Source of the DNA: Homarus americanus
Lineage: Eukaryota > Arthropoda > Malacostraca > Decapoda > Nephropidae
Length of the DNA: 64,000 bases
Direction of reading: 5' to 3'
NCBI RefSeq assembly: GCF_018991925.1
Contig: NW_024726235.1
Span: forward strand, 6,159,350-6,223,349
Below are positions 1-13,904 of the stretch, piece after piece. The position numbers and the translations under genes are program-made. Numbering within the stretch: position 1 is the stretch's first letter; each line of letters starts with the position of its first letter. Below the pieces are notes generated by a model. That model did no database searches. It had not been told where the DNA came from and worked only from the letters and a program-made list of their open reading frames with translations.

Positions 1-22
1 ATTCCCCATTGAATTCCTGACC

Positions 23-197
<175 letters not shown>

Positions 198-242
198 CAG
201 TACATATATATACATATACATATACATACATACATACATACA

Positions 243-844
243 CAGTATAGTCTTCGTTTACGCGGTCAATTGAACCTGTGGAGGTCCGCGTATAACGAGA
301 AACGCGTAAACGAAATAACAGAACATATGGGATTAATTGAAATAGAGACTGAGCTGACCCCCAAACTACACTTTTTCTGACACAATACGTACGTTGTAGT
401 AAAAATAACATCTTACTTTTATGATGGTATGCACACACAATTAACATTTAAGAGAAATATCAATAATATTAGGTTTTTTAACACTTACGTTAGTAGAAAA
501 GATGGCTGGGCACATGAGGATGGGGGGTTGGTTCTGAGGCAGAGGGCAGATTATTGGCCCTCACCTGTATCACTTGTATCAATTGTATCACTATCCACCA
601 CAGAGGCTTGCAGGGCCTCTTTGTCAAACCCCTCAAAGTCCACTGTCACTGACTTGGGCCGGCTGTGGCGGGTGAAGAACTCGGTAATGTTTTGATGACT
701 GGGCGACCTTTTGCGCACCCTGCCCGCGCCGCTTCCCGCGTAAATGATGGAATGAACCGTGTAAATAAAAATTATCGGTTTGGCAAGGTGTCGCGTAAAT
801 GACCAAACATGTAAACCAAATCCACGTTAATCGAGACTATACTG
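243..844 (-). mobile_element. Internally deleted Tigger-type element (minus orientation)
   Basis: The ends are inverted: CAGTATAGTCTTCGTTTACG at the left and the complement of the same motif (ending CGAGACTATACTG) at the right. The interior keeps only the 3' part of a transposase gene read on the minus strand. It includes an ITEFF-like motif, the FEGFDKEAL acidic tail and a stop at 551-553. The element is related to 31986-32610, 50614-51239 and the full-length copy at 61148-63762. The expected TA duplication is not clean (CA/TG), probably because the flanks are microsatellites. Confidence 0.8.
551..705 (-). pseudogene. Remnant of Tigger transposase C-terminus
   Basis: Read on the minus strand, this encodes HQNITEFFTRH followed by an acidic tail ending DTSDTGEGQ and a stop. 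It aligns by eye with the C-terminal region coded at 63275-63434. Relative to the copies at 32274-32507 and 50668-50931 it lacks the PPQP block and several of the SDSD residues. It is a non-coding fossil within the 243-844 element. The position matching the conserved Gln of the PIP-box-like motif is His here. Confidence 0.7.
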
Positions 845-1345
<501 letters not shown>

Positions 1346-2100
1346 ATACATATACATATATATATATACACACACACACACATACACACACTGGTCCCTC
1401 AATTAACAAACACAATTGGTTCCACAGAATCGTTTGTTAACCAAAAATTTTGTTAACTGAATCTATTATTTCAATGGGATATTGAGTTAAACGACCCACC
1501 CACCCCATGTCTTTGTATGTAATGAGTCATTTTTATCCAATGTATATTTTCAGCCTTCGGGCTGTCGACTTTTTCAATAAACCGTTAATTATTAATATTA
1601 TCACACACACACACACCCCGTATATCGCAGTGTATAAGTAGACTGCAGATCTTTCAAGCTACAAAGCAGCATCCCTTTGATCATCCTACGTCACGTCCTT
1701 CGTTAGTCATGTATCACAGTCAGGTTATTCGGCAACATTGTGATACGTGACTATCGCATACGTGGCGGCGAATCATCAAAGGGATGCCGCCTGGGTCACT
1801 GACCGTGCTAATCTCTCGTTTTTGTAGGTCCACTAATCTTGAGTGAGTGAGTTCAGTTTTGAGTATAAGCTCGGACTTCGTTTCATAGCTCCAGTACCGT
1901 TTCATTCCTTTTCAAGTTAGGTACTTGTAATGCAATGTTTGTGTGACAAAATAACATGCTTATGTGATGAGATGCAACCATTTTACAGTGCTGCATTACA
2001 TTTCACTATTTCACTGCACTTTCATACAAGATTTACATAATCTTTTTTAGGGGGAATCATAGATAAAGCTAAAATGCATGGTACTGTATACAGTATGTAC
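1346..2100. other. Non-coding, microsatellite-rich; no gene seen
   Basis: It holds CA/TA microsatellites (1346-1390, 1603-1616) and a possible transposon end at 1392-1440 reading 'ggtccctcaattaacaaac'. A short inverted pair sits near 1671-1790 (CATCCCTTTGAT / ATCAAAGGGATG). No conserved coding segment was recognised. Confidence 0.5.
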
Positions 2101-2106
2101 AAATAG

Positions 2107-2752
2107 GTATGGATGATCTCTTGAATTGGGTGCAAGTAATCTTGGGTACGACTTATCTCGTGAGTTGGGTACGAGTTATTTAGGTACGAGTTAACTTTTT
2201 TGGGTACGAAATGACCCTAACCCCTCTTAAGTAAGGAGTATAGCCTCAGTTAAACATATCGGGAACCTGCAGACAGTCAGTGAACGAATATTAACCGACT
2301 ATAGTAGTGTGTGCCAACACTGATTGCAAAAGGTGACTCGAGACCTGAACATACAGTATATATAGTACTGTATTAGTAATGTAGTGGATATTTGGCTGTG
2401 ACTGACTAAGTTCCTACTGATTGTCGTAATACTTTATGTTTAATATGAATAGTGTTAGTAGGAACTTAGTTGGTCATGGCAAAATATCCACTGCCTATTA
2501 GTAAAGGACAGTCTGGCTCTGTACCTGATGATCCCATGTTGCTTAGGAGTGATAAATTATGTTGATCTGCAAATTTCACTGGTGGCAGAACACAAGCTGC
2601 TCTCATGTATTATTAAGTCTTCCTTAGACAGCCAGAACCTCCTGTCAAAGCTGTGGACAGTTTGAAGGGGGTTAGGGTCATCTCGTACCCAAGACAACTC
2701 ATACCCAAGATAAATTGTACTTAAGATAACTCGTACCCAACTCATGCCTTGA
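2107..2752. mobile_element. Foldback element with sub-repeated arms
   Basis: The left arm (about 2107-2228) and right arm (about 2668-2752) are inverted copies. Each is built from roughly 20-bp variants of 'ttgggtacgagttatctcg' and each ends inward at GACCCTAACCCC. A further copy of the same motif lies at 4545-4605. Another hairpin sits at the centre (2383-2492). No transposase is present, so the family is unknown. Confidence 0.55.
2383..2492. repeat. Inverted repeat (about 40-bp arms)
   Basis: The left arm starts AGTGGATATTTGGC and continues to the region of GACTAAGTTCCTACT. The right arm is its near-perfect reverse complement, ending AAATATCCACT at 2492. It may be a small foldback transposon nested inside 2107-2752. 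Confidence 0.75.
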
Positions 2753-2762
2753 TTTTTTTTAG

Positions 2763-3908
2763 ATGGAAGCACAGGCTTTATGTAGTACCGCAGAATACAA
2801 ATTAACCACAATTAGACAACGAAAGCAGCATGTTGATGGCAACACTTCTCCAGCACAAGCCGACTTGCCTTGGTCTGTTGATCTTGCCAAAGTGGCTCGG
2901 TTGCGCCCGGTCGAGGAAACATCCCCTAAAAAACTGAACCTTCTTATCCTCAAGAAGTTCTTCGATAGCAAAAATATTGAAGGGATCGCCAAAGTAGAAC
3001 GCCTGCAACACGGAATTATCAAGATCACGTTTGAAGAGCTTGGACAGGCCAGACAACTCGTGTATAACGACACCGTCAACGGCATCGAGTTGCTCTTATA
3101 AGCCTATGACTGGGACAATCTGAAGCTGGGAGTTATCTTCCACGACGAAATAGCCCACATGGACAATGAAGAACTAGAACAACTACTAGACGGACAGCTC
3201 GGAGTTATCAAGAGGCTGTCTAAAACTACAGCACTAGTCGGGCAGCCCCAGACCATGCCCAAGGAAGTTCAGTTGGTCTGGGTAACCATCCCAGTCAAGC
3301 CATACATCAAACCTACATGCTGCTACAAATGCCAGAAATATGGTCATACCGTACACAAGTGCAAAGCGTAGGAGGATGTATGCTCCAAGTGTGGAAACAT
3401 TGGGCCTCTCAACACCTGCTCCGACCAAGAGAAGAAGTGCGTAGCCTGTGGTGGCCCACACTCCTCTGCCGACAAGCTATGTCCCACGTGGCGGGAACAG
3501 TGCAGGGTAGCCAAGGTTAGACTCGTTAGACTCGACAAGAAACTTAGCTACAAGGAGGCACTCCTTGCAGTACATGCCCCAGATAAGAAAAAACAAGAGA
3601 CCAAGAAGAATAAACAAGTGACCAAGAAGAATAAACAAGAGACCAAGAAACACGAAGAGAAAAAACAAGAAAAGAAGATCCAAGAAAAGACACAAGTACC
3701 AACTGCCCCTGTAGACCAACACCTCTAGTTCTCCGACTTCACCTTCTACGAGCACCTTGGAAACGAGGAAGAGCAAGACACTACTGAGTGGAAAATCCAA
3801 GAAAAAAAAGAAGAGAAGATCTTCGTCTTCTATATAACAAGACCCATAGCAGCCCGCCCATTAGAAACGCACAAGAGATCAAGCCGACCTGAAGTAAGGA
3901 ACAAATAA
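2763..3908 (+). pseudogene. LINE ORF1 (gag-like, CCHC zinc-knuckle) pseudogene
   Basis: A single reading frame runs from 2763 to 3908 but is broken by stops at 3099-3101, 3369-3371 and 3726-3728. Around 3318-3371 it encodes a zinc knuckle (CYKCQKYGHTVHKC), followed by further cysteine-rich sequence (CSKCGN, CVACGG, CPTW). This resembles the nucleic-acid-binding ORF1 proteins of jockey/I-type LINEs. A Lys/Glu/Gln-rich stretch (about 3585-3700) follows, probably low complexity or coiled coil. No reverse transcriptase lies directly downstream, so the copy is truncated. The frame is otherwise open, so the three stops appear to be point substitutions rather than indels. Confidence 0.75.
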
Positions 3909-4329
3909 CGTTGCCCAGCCCGATGTCCTGGCGCCATCTATCCCGTCCCCGCCCCTCTGCTGCCGAGCCCGGCCATTCACCAATCAGACACAGCTTGCCT
4001 CCCTCACGCAAGTGGTGTTTAAGCTACTGGATCTTTCCTCTCCTCCTAAAATTCAATTCTATCCTCCCTTTATCCTTCCCTTGAACCTTCCTTCCCCCCT
4101 GTCACTAGCCATTATTCATTCAATCACTTTTTCAGGGTCTATATTATGCGGGCTGCAGGCTAGAATGTTTGCGTATAAAAATGTACACAATTGGTTCTGA
4201 GTAGAGATAGAATGCTGCCAATATTGTTTCTCACTATTTATTTTAATTTTTTTTATTTCTTTATAGTTTATTATTATTAGTGTTATTTTTATCAGTTATC
4301 ATTAGTATTTTATCATTTTATTTTTATTA

Positions 4330-4509
4330 GAGAGAGAGAGAGAGAGATGTATGTATATTATGTATGCTGAATAATGTATATAAATGGAGCACATACATAA
4401 TATACATACAGCATACATAATATACATACATGTATGTATATTATGTATGCTGTATGTATATTATGTATGTGCGCCATTTATATACATACAGCATACATAA
4501 TATACATAC
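4330..4509. repeat. (GA)n tract and long near-perfect palindrome
   Basis: A GA repeat (about 4330-4347) leads into an inverted repeat with arms 4349-4430 and 4431-4509, centred on TACATGTA. The arms consist of TATGTATATTATGTATGC-type units and differ by only a few bases. A second GA run follows at 4510-4518. The structure could extrude as a cruciform. Confidence 0.85.
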
Positions 4510-4724
4510 AAGAGAGAGATTTTTTTTCCCCTTGTATAATTGGGTACGACATGACAGGCTCTGATGGGTACGATTTGCTTGAGTACGAGTTGTCCAGCAC
4601 CGTATGATGGTGTGGGAATGAAATAGATGGTATTTTTATGTTTGTGGCCTATTTGTCATAGTATGCATGCACAAGAAGATACTGTACTGTGCTTCATGGG
4701 ACATTGAATATTGTATAAAGTAAC

Positions 4725-5085
4725 CAAATTGGCATTTCGTCTTATTAACTCTCCTCCTTTAGTCGACAATCTCTCTTTCCTTTCTCTTTGCCGCACTGTT
4801 GCTTCACTCTCTCTCTCTTTTACAGGTACTTTAACGGGTAATGTTCAGTGGATTTGGCATCCTGTGTACCGCCGGCAAGGCCGTGGGCTTGTAACACGCG
4901 TCTTGCCCGCGTTGCCCACCGTTTCTCTGGATGTCGGTCACACTAGAATAACCCGTTATAGTACATCCTTCCTTCCTCACACAGCCAAACTGTGGAATGG
5001 TCTGCCTTCATCTGTGTTTCCATACTTATGCAATCAGTCTCACTTTAAAAAGCTGGCTTTCCGGCATCTTCGTGGTGTAGATTAA
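4725..5085 (+). pseudogene. LINE reverse-transcriptase C-terminal fragment
   Basis: The frame starting at 4711 and ending with a stop at 5083-5085 encodes RITRYSTSFLPHTAKLWNGL and PSSVFP. Such motifs (TRxSxSFxPxxxxLWNxLPSSVFP) are typical of the extreme C-terminus of jockey-group LINE ORF2 proteins. Polymerase and endonuclease parts are absent. This is therefore a 5'-truncated retrotransposon remnant, not a host exon. Confidence 0.7.
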
Positions 5086-5194
5086 CAGAAGTATAGCCTT
5101 TTTCTTGGGCAAATGCTTAGTTTTCGAGATATAGGCGTGTAAAGATAGCATTTTACGGTCACTCCATCAGCTGTGATGCAGCAGACGTAAACAA

Positions 5195-5286
5195 GTGGCT
5201 GTCAGCAGTTTGGTAATTATGAGGGACATGGCCGTCAGTGATTTGGTAATTATGAGGGCTGTCAGCGGCTCGGTAATTATGGGGGT
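5195..5286. repeat. Three-copy minisatellite (about 29-33 bp)
   Basis: Three imperfect tandem copies of 'ctgtcagcagtttggtaatt' followed by ATGAGGG. Confidence 0.8.
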
Positions 5287-5411
5287 GTTTTTAGAAAGTT
5301 TTGTACGCTGATTACTTTCATTTCTATTCATTTTTTGTGTAAGAAACCATTTATTCTAGAGACTAATTTTATTTACATGTATTGTATGTGTGTGTGAAGA
5401 CACATGCACAA

Positions 5412-5646
5412 AACACAGACAAATAAATAATAATGGCAAAATCCTCTCAAATAATCAGAAACAAGACAACAAAAATTTATTAAAAATGTGAGTCTACCCT
5501 CAAGTCAACTCTGTGCTTTGTTATTAAAGTTAAAACAAAGCACGGAGTTGACGAGGGTAGACTCTAATATTTTTAATACTTTTGTTGTCTTGCGTCTGAT
5601 TATTTGTGAGAGGATTTTGCCATTATTATTTACTTGTATGTGTTTG
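5412..5646. mobile_element. Foldback/MITE-like hairpin (about 110-bp arms)
   Basis: The arms 5412-5522 and 5534-5646 are inverted copies: the left has AATAATAATGGCAAAATCC and the right has its complement near 5618-5632. A loop of about 11 nt separates them. Arms differ at several positions and small indels. No coding capacity is visible. Confidence 0.8.
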
Positions 5647-5815
5647 GAATAACATGAGTCATGGCCATCGATAAGCATCATTATTGGGCCGACAGCACAG
5701 TGGTGTCACGGCAGCCCTCTGCATGGATACAATCTATAGTCACGGAGTTCTACAGTATTTTGTGTTGCAGTAGACAATACTGTACTGTATATTGCATGTT
5801 TTGCCCCCTTACATA

Positions 5816-6210
5816 ATGACACTAAAGCATCCTTTAAGTTCTCCTGGTTCCAGTAGTGCTGAGAAGCATAAGGCCATCACCGTTGAGATGAAGATAAATG
5901 TGCTCAATCTGTTTGAGAGAGGTGAACGAAAAGCAGATATTATTCATGCTCTTGAACTTGGTGAATCTACTTTACGGACTATTTGTGATAGCGCAGAGAA
6001 GATCAAGGAGAGTGTCAAGGGTGGAACATTAATCAGTACATCTAAGACCTCATGTTCCCGAAGTTTGATTATGGAGGGAATGGAACGAATGTTGAGCACA
6101 TTGATCGAACACCAAATTCACAAAAATATTCCCCTCAGCATTCTTGTGATATAAGCAAAAGCCTGGAATATTTTATACTTGCTGGTACATGTACTGTATA
6201 CTGTAGTTTT
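5816..6210 (+). pseudogene. Tigger/CENP-B-type transposase N-terminal fragment
   Basis: ATG at 5816 opens a frame with KHKAITVEMKINVLNLFERG and STLRTIC, the DNA-binding helix-turn-helix seen at the N-terminus of Tigger/jerky/CENP-B proteins. The frame then passes into KNIPLSILVI and hits a stop at 6152-6154. The next codons, AKAWNIF, continue the expected family pattern, so the stop probably replaced a Gln codon. The catalytic DDE domain is absent downstream. It is a truncated transposase fossil about 1 kb 5' of the first caprin exon found. Confidence 0.7.
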
Positions 6211-7257
6211 TCACTATAATATTAGGTACTGTCCTATTAATAACAAAACCCCTGATCTCCACTATTGACATTGTTTGATTTATGCATTTTGATATACTGT
6301 ACATATTTACCAGAATATAATTGTCGCATTAATCGAGAGATTTCTTTATTCATAGTGTATATAAGCACAACAATGTTGCCACACACTAGCCTGCACTACA
6401 GTACACTGTTTACTGTTTGTGTTTAGATTGAGATGATCACTGATATTTGTGTCAGTAACTCTGCATCTTCCAATGCTTCAGAAAAAATACCGTAAATTTC
6501 GTATACTGAAGCGCTGGAACAAAAATGTGTTTTTGGTGTTTTTGTAATAGAGAATTTTTGCAAATCGAGGTTAGATAACTAGAAGCACTCCTGTAAAATA
6601 TTTTTTATATACAGTAGTATATTTACCATTTTGGTAGTGTGCAGTAACTGCTGTACGTAAATTTTTATTTATTTACATTATTATTATTATTTTTTTAAAG
6701 TAGATGGTGGTGTAGTACAGTAATTTTATTTAGATGGATAGTGGATTTTAAGGGAGAGTTGGTTAGAGTTTTAAATGGGCCTACTTGGGATTTAGAAATT
6801 CAAAAAGGTTGAATGAATTTAAAATAGGTTGTGTCTCCCTAATACAGATTTCCTTGAATTGGAAAATCCTGTGGGCTGGACACTTAGTAAATACTGTATA
6901 CCATAAATATTCTATGCTAGTCCTATCAGAAAGACAGGTGTGCAAATTGGGGTTCCTTCTAACTTACATTCAAGCTCCCATAAACTGGAAAATTCTATGC
7001 TCCAGCTCTGCTCTGAATTAGAGAGTTTCAACCTGTTCTTAAGTAATAATAATAATGTATTAGCAGTGAGCCAATTTGTGTGGAGTATTGATGGATTTCA
7101 TCTTTGCAAAATGGAACTCTGGTTTTTGGAGATTCTGTATTGGTTTGATCCATTCAGTTTACTGGTCTTATACTCAGTGGACCTAGTGGACCTCTTGTTT
7201 GTTGGCACATATGCAGGATTAAATATTCATACTATTTGAATTTTCCTTGTCCTGCAG
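6211..7257. other. Non-coding DNA upstream of caprin exon; no gene seen
   Basis: AT-rich sequence without recognised repeats or conserved coding motifs. It ends in a pyrimidine-rich splice acceptor (TTTTCCTTGTCCTGCAG, to 7257). It is presumably intron, because the first caprin exon found begins in mid-protein. Confidence 0.5.
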
Positions 7258-7500
7258 AACAAATTGGAGCAGTATCGTGTGGACCTTGAGGCTGGTAAAG
7301 AACTAAATGAGGATCAACAACAGGCTGTAGAAAACTATGATTGTGTTGTGGCAAACTTAGAGTTGATGAGAGACTTGAGTACCCAGTTTGGAACCATCCT
7401 AACAGACCACAATAAAGTTATGAAGAAACAAATGAAGAAGGAGCAAATAGAAAAACAGCAGGCAGAAATCATCAAAGTGAAGGAGATACTTAAAATCCAG
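7258..7500 (+). CDS. Caprin: caprin exon (helical HR1-type region, first part)
   Basis: The acceptor TGCAG ends at 7257 and the donor is GTGATT at 7501. The 81 codons encode a highly charged helical segment with LEAGKELNEDQQQAVENY, which corresponds to the conserved N-terminal helical homology region of caprins (LExGxxLNEDQ). The second half (KKQMKKEQIEKQQAEIIK) is Lys/Gln/Glu-rich and looks coiled-coil. In family members this region supports dimerisation and FMRP binding. The exon starts in mid-protein, so one or more 5' exons are missing. Reading past the donor soon meets a stop (7543-7545), which supports splicing at 7500. Confidence 0.85.
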
Positions 7501-8096
7501 GTGATTGAAATGACAGTATGTATTGTAGATTGTAATATATGCTAATAAACAATAGAAGGCACTGTACTTTTTTATCAGTTATCTGCATATCATACAAGAA
7601 TTTCAATCTGCATAACATCACACACCTGTGCTTTACTCTTTTCACAATAATGTACTGTAATTTACTTTCATTACCTATCCACCTTCTGTTTAGTCTTCCC
7701 ATTCCATTTTTCTCGTTTCCCATGCTTACGTAGACGTCTCGGTTTTATGTCTGTACATGCGCAGGGGGTTTCTATGGGGTATGGAAATGTTAATTTTTTC
7801 ACGAGTCGGGAAGATGTCAGGACTATTTAAGTATAGCTGATGTTTAGGGAATTTTACATTGGTTTGGTTTTCATTCAATTTTCATAGTACTGTTATAGTG
7901 CTGATCACTCCAGCAACTGGGGATGATGATGATTGAGGTGATGATAGTTGAAAATTACCCATTTTTGTTGCCTGGCATTCTCTCAAATTTGGGATTTTAG
8001 AGAACAGGTAGGTAGGTATTGAGATGTACTAGGGGATACATGCTGTGCTTTATAAAATTGTTGCATGTATTGTTTTAATATAAATTTTTTATTCAG

Positions 8097-8258
8097 GATG
8101 TTCTGCAGCAAATGGTTCAAGGTGAAACACGTTCGGATTTCTTGGCGGGGACCAATGGTGCAGTACAGATGTCAGCAGAAAGTCTAGAAAGTCTTGATTT
8201 GTTGTATAAGCTGGTCACACCTACAAAATTGGAGGGACAATCTACACAGGAATTCCAG
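8097..8258 (+). CDS. Caprin: caprin exon (helical region, second part)
   Basis: The acceptor TTATTCAG ends at 8096 and the donor is GTTGGT at 8259. The 54 codons, phase 0, include DFLAGTNGAVQMSAESLESL and DLLYKLVTPTK. These match the caprin pattern in which a Gly-Asn-Gly segment is followed by an acidic 'ee/sLslLDefYkLv.P' helix. The exon continues exactly in frame from 7500. Confidence 0.85.
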
Positions 8259-9780
8259 GTTGGTTTTGATTTTTGGACTCGCCTTACAGTCTAATTTTTT
8301 AATGCTCCTTTCTTACCCTAAATGGTCTAATTCACTTTGTCCCATGTTATTCGCATAGCTTAAGGTTTTCAGAATGAAAATGTCATTCTTATATGTATTC
8401 ATCCTCTTGGGTGACATGGGAAAAAGGCTTGACAAAAATACCCCTCCTTAGTCTGGACAGTGTTACTACTGACTCCACATGCCTCAGGCCATTATTTTCA
8501 CACGTTCTCTAAATGTATGTCTAGTGAAATTTGTAAAATGTAGGGGAAACTTATGTAATTTGTCTAACATTTAAAAAAATCATTAATGTAAAACATATAG
8601 CATAACATATTAATATTCAAAGATGTCTGTACATTCTAATAAGAGATGGTGTACAGATAAATGAAATACTGTACCTGCATTTCCAGATAATCCCATATAG
8701 CAAAAATATATAGGACAAAGGCAATAACAAAATATTTATATATACTGTATACCTGTACACACGTACTGTACATACATTACATTGTAAAAAAAATGGAATA
8801 CATTTTGTAAATGTACACACAAACAAATTATATCACAGCTTCAAGATCCTCTCTTTGTGTGCTTTGTACTGTATTAAGCATAGCATAATTTGGTGTAAAT
8901 TTTGCACAACCCACAACCCTTTTCTTTCAACATTTCTGAGATGCTAATTCGGGATGTTAGGGTTTTATTGCTTATCTTATTTCTTTAACTCCTGACAAGA
9001 AACTACAGTATACCCAAAATGTACGACGACTTCTCAGATCTCTAAGCATGATCCTTTCTGAGTATGGCTGAATTTGTAAGTGTGAAAATCTGCCCCAGCA
9101 AATACGTTTGGAGAGAAGTTGGGTTATGGTGAGTACCCATGCACTAAGTAATGGGAAGAGGGAGGAGAGTATGGTTCTGAAAATACTTGAATAGCTGCCT
9201 TGAAAACTTAAGTGTCGGATAATAATAGTGATATTGAACTTAAATGTAAATTATTGATAGGAAAGTGGATGAGAATATGAAGTGCCAAGAATGCATGGAA
9301 AACTAATAGAAATGTATACTGAATGAACTAGTACTGGGACATAAACAACTCAATTAGAAAGAAATTTGTACATACTGTATAGTATATGTGGAGGTAGGAT
9401 ATTGGAGAAATAAAGGATTATTTGACAACGGTGGTAATAGAAACAAAATGTTGGTTGATTGATGTGCATGCCCTGTGAGGGGCAACACATAATGTCTCAA
9501 TTGGTAGAAGTGAATGGATGGTTCATAGTGAGATTTTGAGAAATGAGAAAGAACTGAGGCATGAGATTGTACCTGCATGATTCAGGGTCAGATTGATGAA
9601 TTATTGAATTTCTTGCTTTAGTCAGGACTTTTGTCTACACTGAAAAATTAGTCAACATTTTATAGACTTTTAAGTGCCCAGTAATGTGAAAAGCATTTCA
9701 TGAGGAATTTGTTTTTCCTTTCATAGATATGTTGGTAATAGTTTAAACCCAGTTAAGAATGAGCCTTTGTTTCCTTTCAG
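8259..9780. other. caprin intron 2; no other feature recognised
   Basis: AT-rich intron with GT at 8259 and a TTTCCTTTCAG acceptor ending at 9780. No TE coding fragment was recognised inside it; only scattered TACTGTA-type motifs are seen. Confidence 0.6.
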
Positions 9781-9954
9781 GTTGAGTTGCGGGGTGCAGC
9801 AGAGCACCTAGTCTGGCTACTAGAGGGGAGGAACCGTGACATTGCCAACTCTACATACAAAGCACTACTTAATGTTGTGGAAGAAATTTCTAATTGTTCC
9901 TATCCAGAAAGAAAACTACCAGAAATTGAAGAAGAAGTCACAGCCCCAGAAACT
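9781..9954 (+). CDS. Caprin: caprin exon (end of helical region and acidic linker)
   Basis: The acceptor TTTCAG ends at 9780 and the donor GTAAGT is at 9955. The 58 codons, phase 0, encode AAEHLVWLLEGRNRDIANST followed by YKALLNVVEEI and an acidic linker LPEIEEEVTAPET. The WLLEGR...YKxLxxVVEEI pattern corresponds to the end of the caprin homology region. The next exon lies 14.6 kb away, beyond a transposon-rich intron. Confidence 0.85.
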
Positions 9955-11748
9955 GTAAGTATTTTCTGTGTACAGGGGGTCCTCATTATACATTGGGGAT
10001 GTGTTCCACAGAAAACCAACATACAGTGAAATGTTTTATGACCGGAACTTTTCCACATAAGAATTAATGTAATTAGAGTTACAGTAAACTCCTAATCCGG
10101 ACTACCGTATATAAGGCGCTCTAGGCCATAATTTACTAAGTGCCAAAATAAGAATGTTGAGGAAAATGCAGTTGAAGATTCTCAAATTTTAAATTGCTTT
10201 AAACTTTTTACCAATAAAGATATCTGACTGATTCTTCTTGCACAATTAGTTAAGGATATGTAGTTTAATGCAATACAGCAGAAAAAAACAAAATTATAAA
10301 GGTGTGGTTTTAAAATTAGCAATATTGACTATAAAATGTATGTTACAGTATTGAACAAATGAATAAATAAGTAAATGGGGTTATAAAATCTATATCCACT
10401 CCACTTTCACACTCCGGGCAGATCTGACTCAGTGTGACATTTCCACAGCATCCACGAGGTAGTCACTTACTGTAGTGCGTGCGTGTGTGTTCCCTCATGA
10501 GGCACAATCTACATTGATGTTCTTTATTTGAAAATGGGGGAATTACAGTGCAATTCCTTTTATCAGAACTCGTCAGGACCAATGATGGTCCGGATACCTG
10601 GACAGGCCTCCAAGAACATGCAATAATTAAGGTTAGGTCAAAATTCAGTTCCCCATTAGAATTTATGTAAATATGGGGGATGCATTCCCAGTCAGCTACT
10701 TTCACCACATATTTTTTTATATACACACTCCTCATTATCCAATGCTACTAGGGACCAGGGTCACAGGTTTACTATAGTACCAGTGAGGAATAAATAAAAA
10801 TTATACTAATAGATAAAAGAAAAGAAAAAATGCCAAATTGCCAGTTGGCAATAGTTTCACTACACATGGGAGACCGGAGCGGCTGAGATCTCCAACACTA
10901 CTCCCTCCTCCCACATCTGGGCACTACTTCTGTGCACGTAAGAAATGTTTATTCCCTTTATGTTTTTGATCTTATGATAATCATTTAATTTTTCTTCTTT
11001 TTTGGCACATTCTTTATGAATGATTATGTGTGCATGTAACAGTAAAATAAAAAGGTAATTATGTATGTCTACCCAAAAATACAAGTTGAAAAAAACAACA
11101 ACAAAACGATGCAGCTCACAGCTTGGCTAGTAGGTGGAGGCTGAGATTTCCGGCGCTGCAACCCCCCACATACACATGATCCTGCACTAAATCCTTTGGA
11201 CATATTTTTTTTTTTGTACATTCTGCATTAAAGATTGTGTGTGCACGTAACAGTAAAAAAAATGTAAATAAAATGGTTACCGAGCCACTGGTGGCAGACA
11301 TGCAAACAAATAACTTCGGTTGCTTTCGTATTGTTGGACTAAATTAGAATTTTACTTCAACACGACCAAAGGGGACTAAAATTTGGATACCTAGAAGAAT
11401 CATTGAGTTGGAAATCGGATAAAAGGAATTGCACTGTATTACGAAAATTATTAGACTTTCGCTTTGTTTTAGAAAAATTTTACACCTATTGATCACTTTT
11501 CTCATCCCGTTTACTACCACAGAGAGTATTAAGCACTTCACTAGAATTAACCAATTTGGCTGCAACAATTAAGTGAAGAAAGGTAAGGCAAAATGGGGCA
11601 ATAAACCAGGCGAGTGTCACTCAAGTTAACACAAAGTGCCTGCGGGTAACTTGCTGCTTGGGTGGTGGAAGGCTCCAGATACAAGTTAAGATACTGGCTT
11701 GTTGGTAATTCTATGACAAAGGTCATATTGGCCGAGATAAAATATATA
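9955..11748. other. caprin intron 3, proximal part: TE scraps
   Basis: It contains decayed inverted-repeat ends ('tacagggggtcctcattata' at 9973; CTCCTAATCCGGAC at 10091; CTCCTCATTATCC near 10727). Two related stretches, 10868-11060 and 11140-11285, share 'gtgtgcatgtaacagtaaaa'-type sequence and look like a diverged tandem duplication. No gene was recognised. Confidence 0.5.
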
Positions 11749-13514
<1,766 letters not shown>

Positions 13515-13536
13515 TGTATATCTTAAAATAAAAATT

Positions 13537-13893
13537 ATGGTAGGCAATGGGGAACTTAAACAAGTGGAAATTTCTTTGTATATGGGAAGTAATATTAGCT
13601 GTGATGGTAGACGTTTGGAAAAGATCAAAACAAGAATAGTGGAAGCAAAAACAGCATTTTATAATCTAAAAGACCTAATGAAAGGGAATATTAACTTCAA
13701 TTTGAGAAAAGGGTTCCTGAAAGGCTTTATATAGCAAGGACTGATGTATGGGTTAGAAGCGTGGGCACACAGTGAACACCTGAAAGAGGTTGGAGGCCTT
13801 TGAAATGTGGTGTTATAGGTTATTGCTAAGAATAAGCTACAATGACAGGAAAATAAACAAAGATTTGCAAAAACTTCAAGAGAAACGCTTGAA
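13537..13893 (+). pseudogene. LINE reverse-transcriptase C-terminal fragment
   Basis: The first frame encodes [20 protein letters not shown] and FYNLKDL, with a stop at 13732-13734. The sequence resumes in another frame with LEAFEMWCYRLLLRIS (13789-13840) and NDRKINKDLQKLQEKR. This corresponds to the C-terminal 'YLGS.it.dGr...eI..RI..Ak..f...LEaFEMWcyRr.LrIsw' segment of RTE-type and related LINE reverse transcriptases. Catalytic motifs are missing. It is a decayed fragment within caprin intron 3. Confidence 0.75.
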
Positions 13894-13904
13894 ATGTACA
13901 GATT

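Noticed and set aside
4711..5085. 124-codon frame as an upstream caprin exon or host gene
   Set aside because: Its RYSTSFLPHTAKLWNGLPSS motif is that of LINE ORF2 C-termini.
5792..6154. 120-codon frame as a host DNA-binding protein (CENP-B/jerky-like)
   Set aside because: It is truncated by a stop at a conserved Gln position, lacks the DDE domain and has no intron structure; a transposase fossil fits better.
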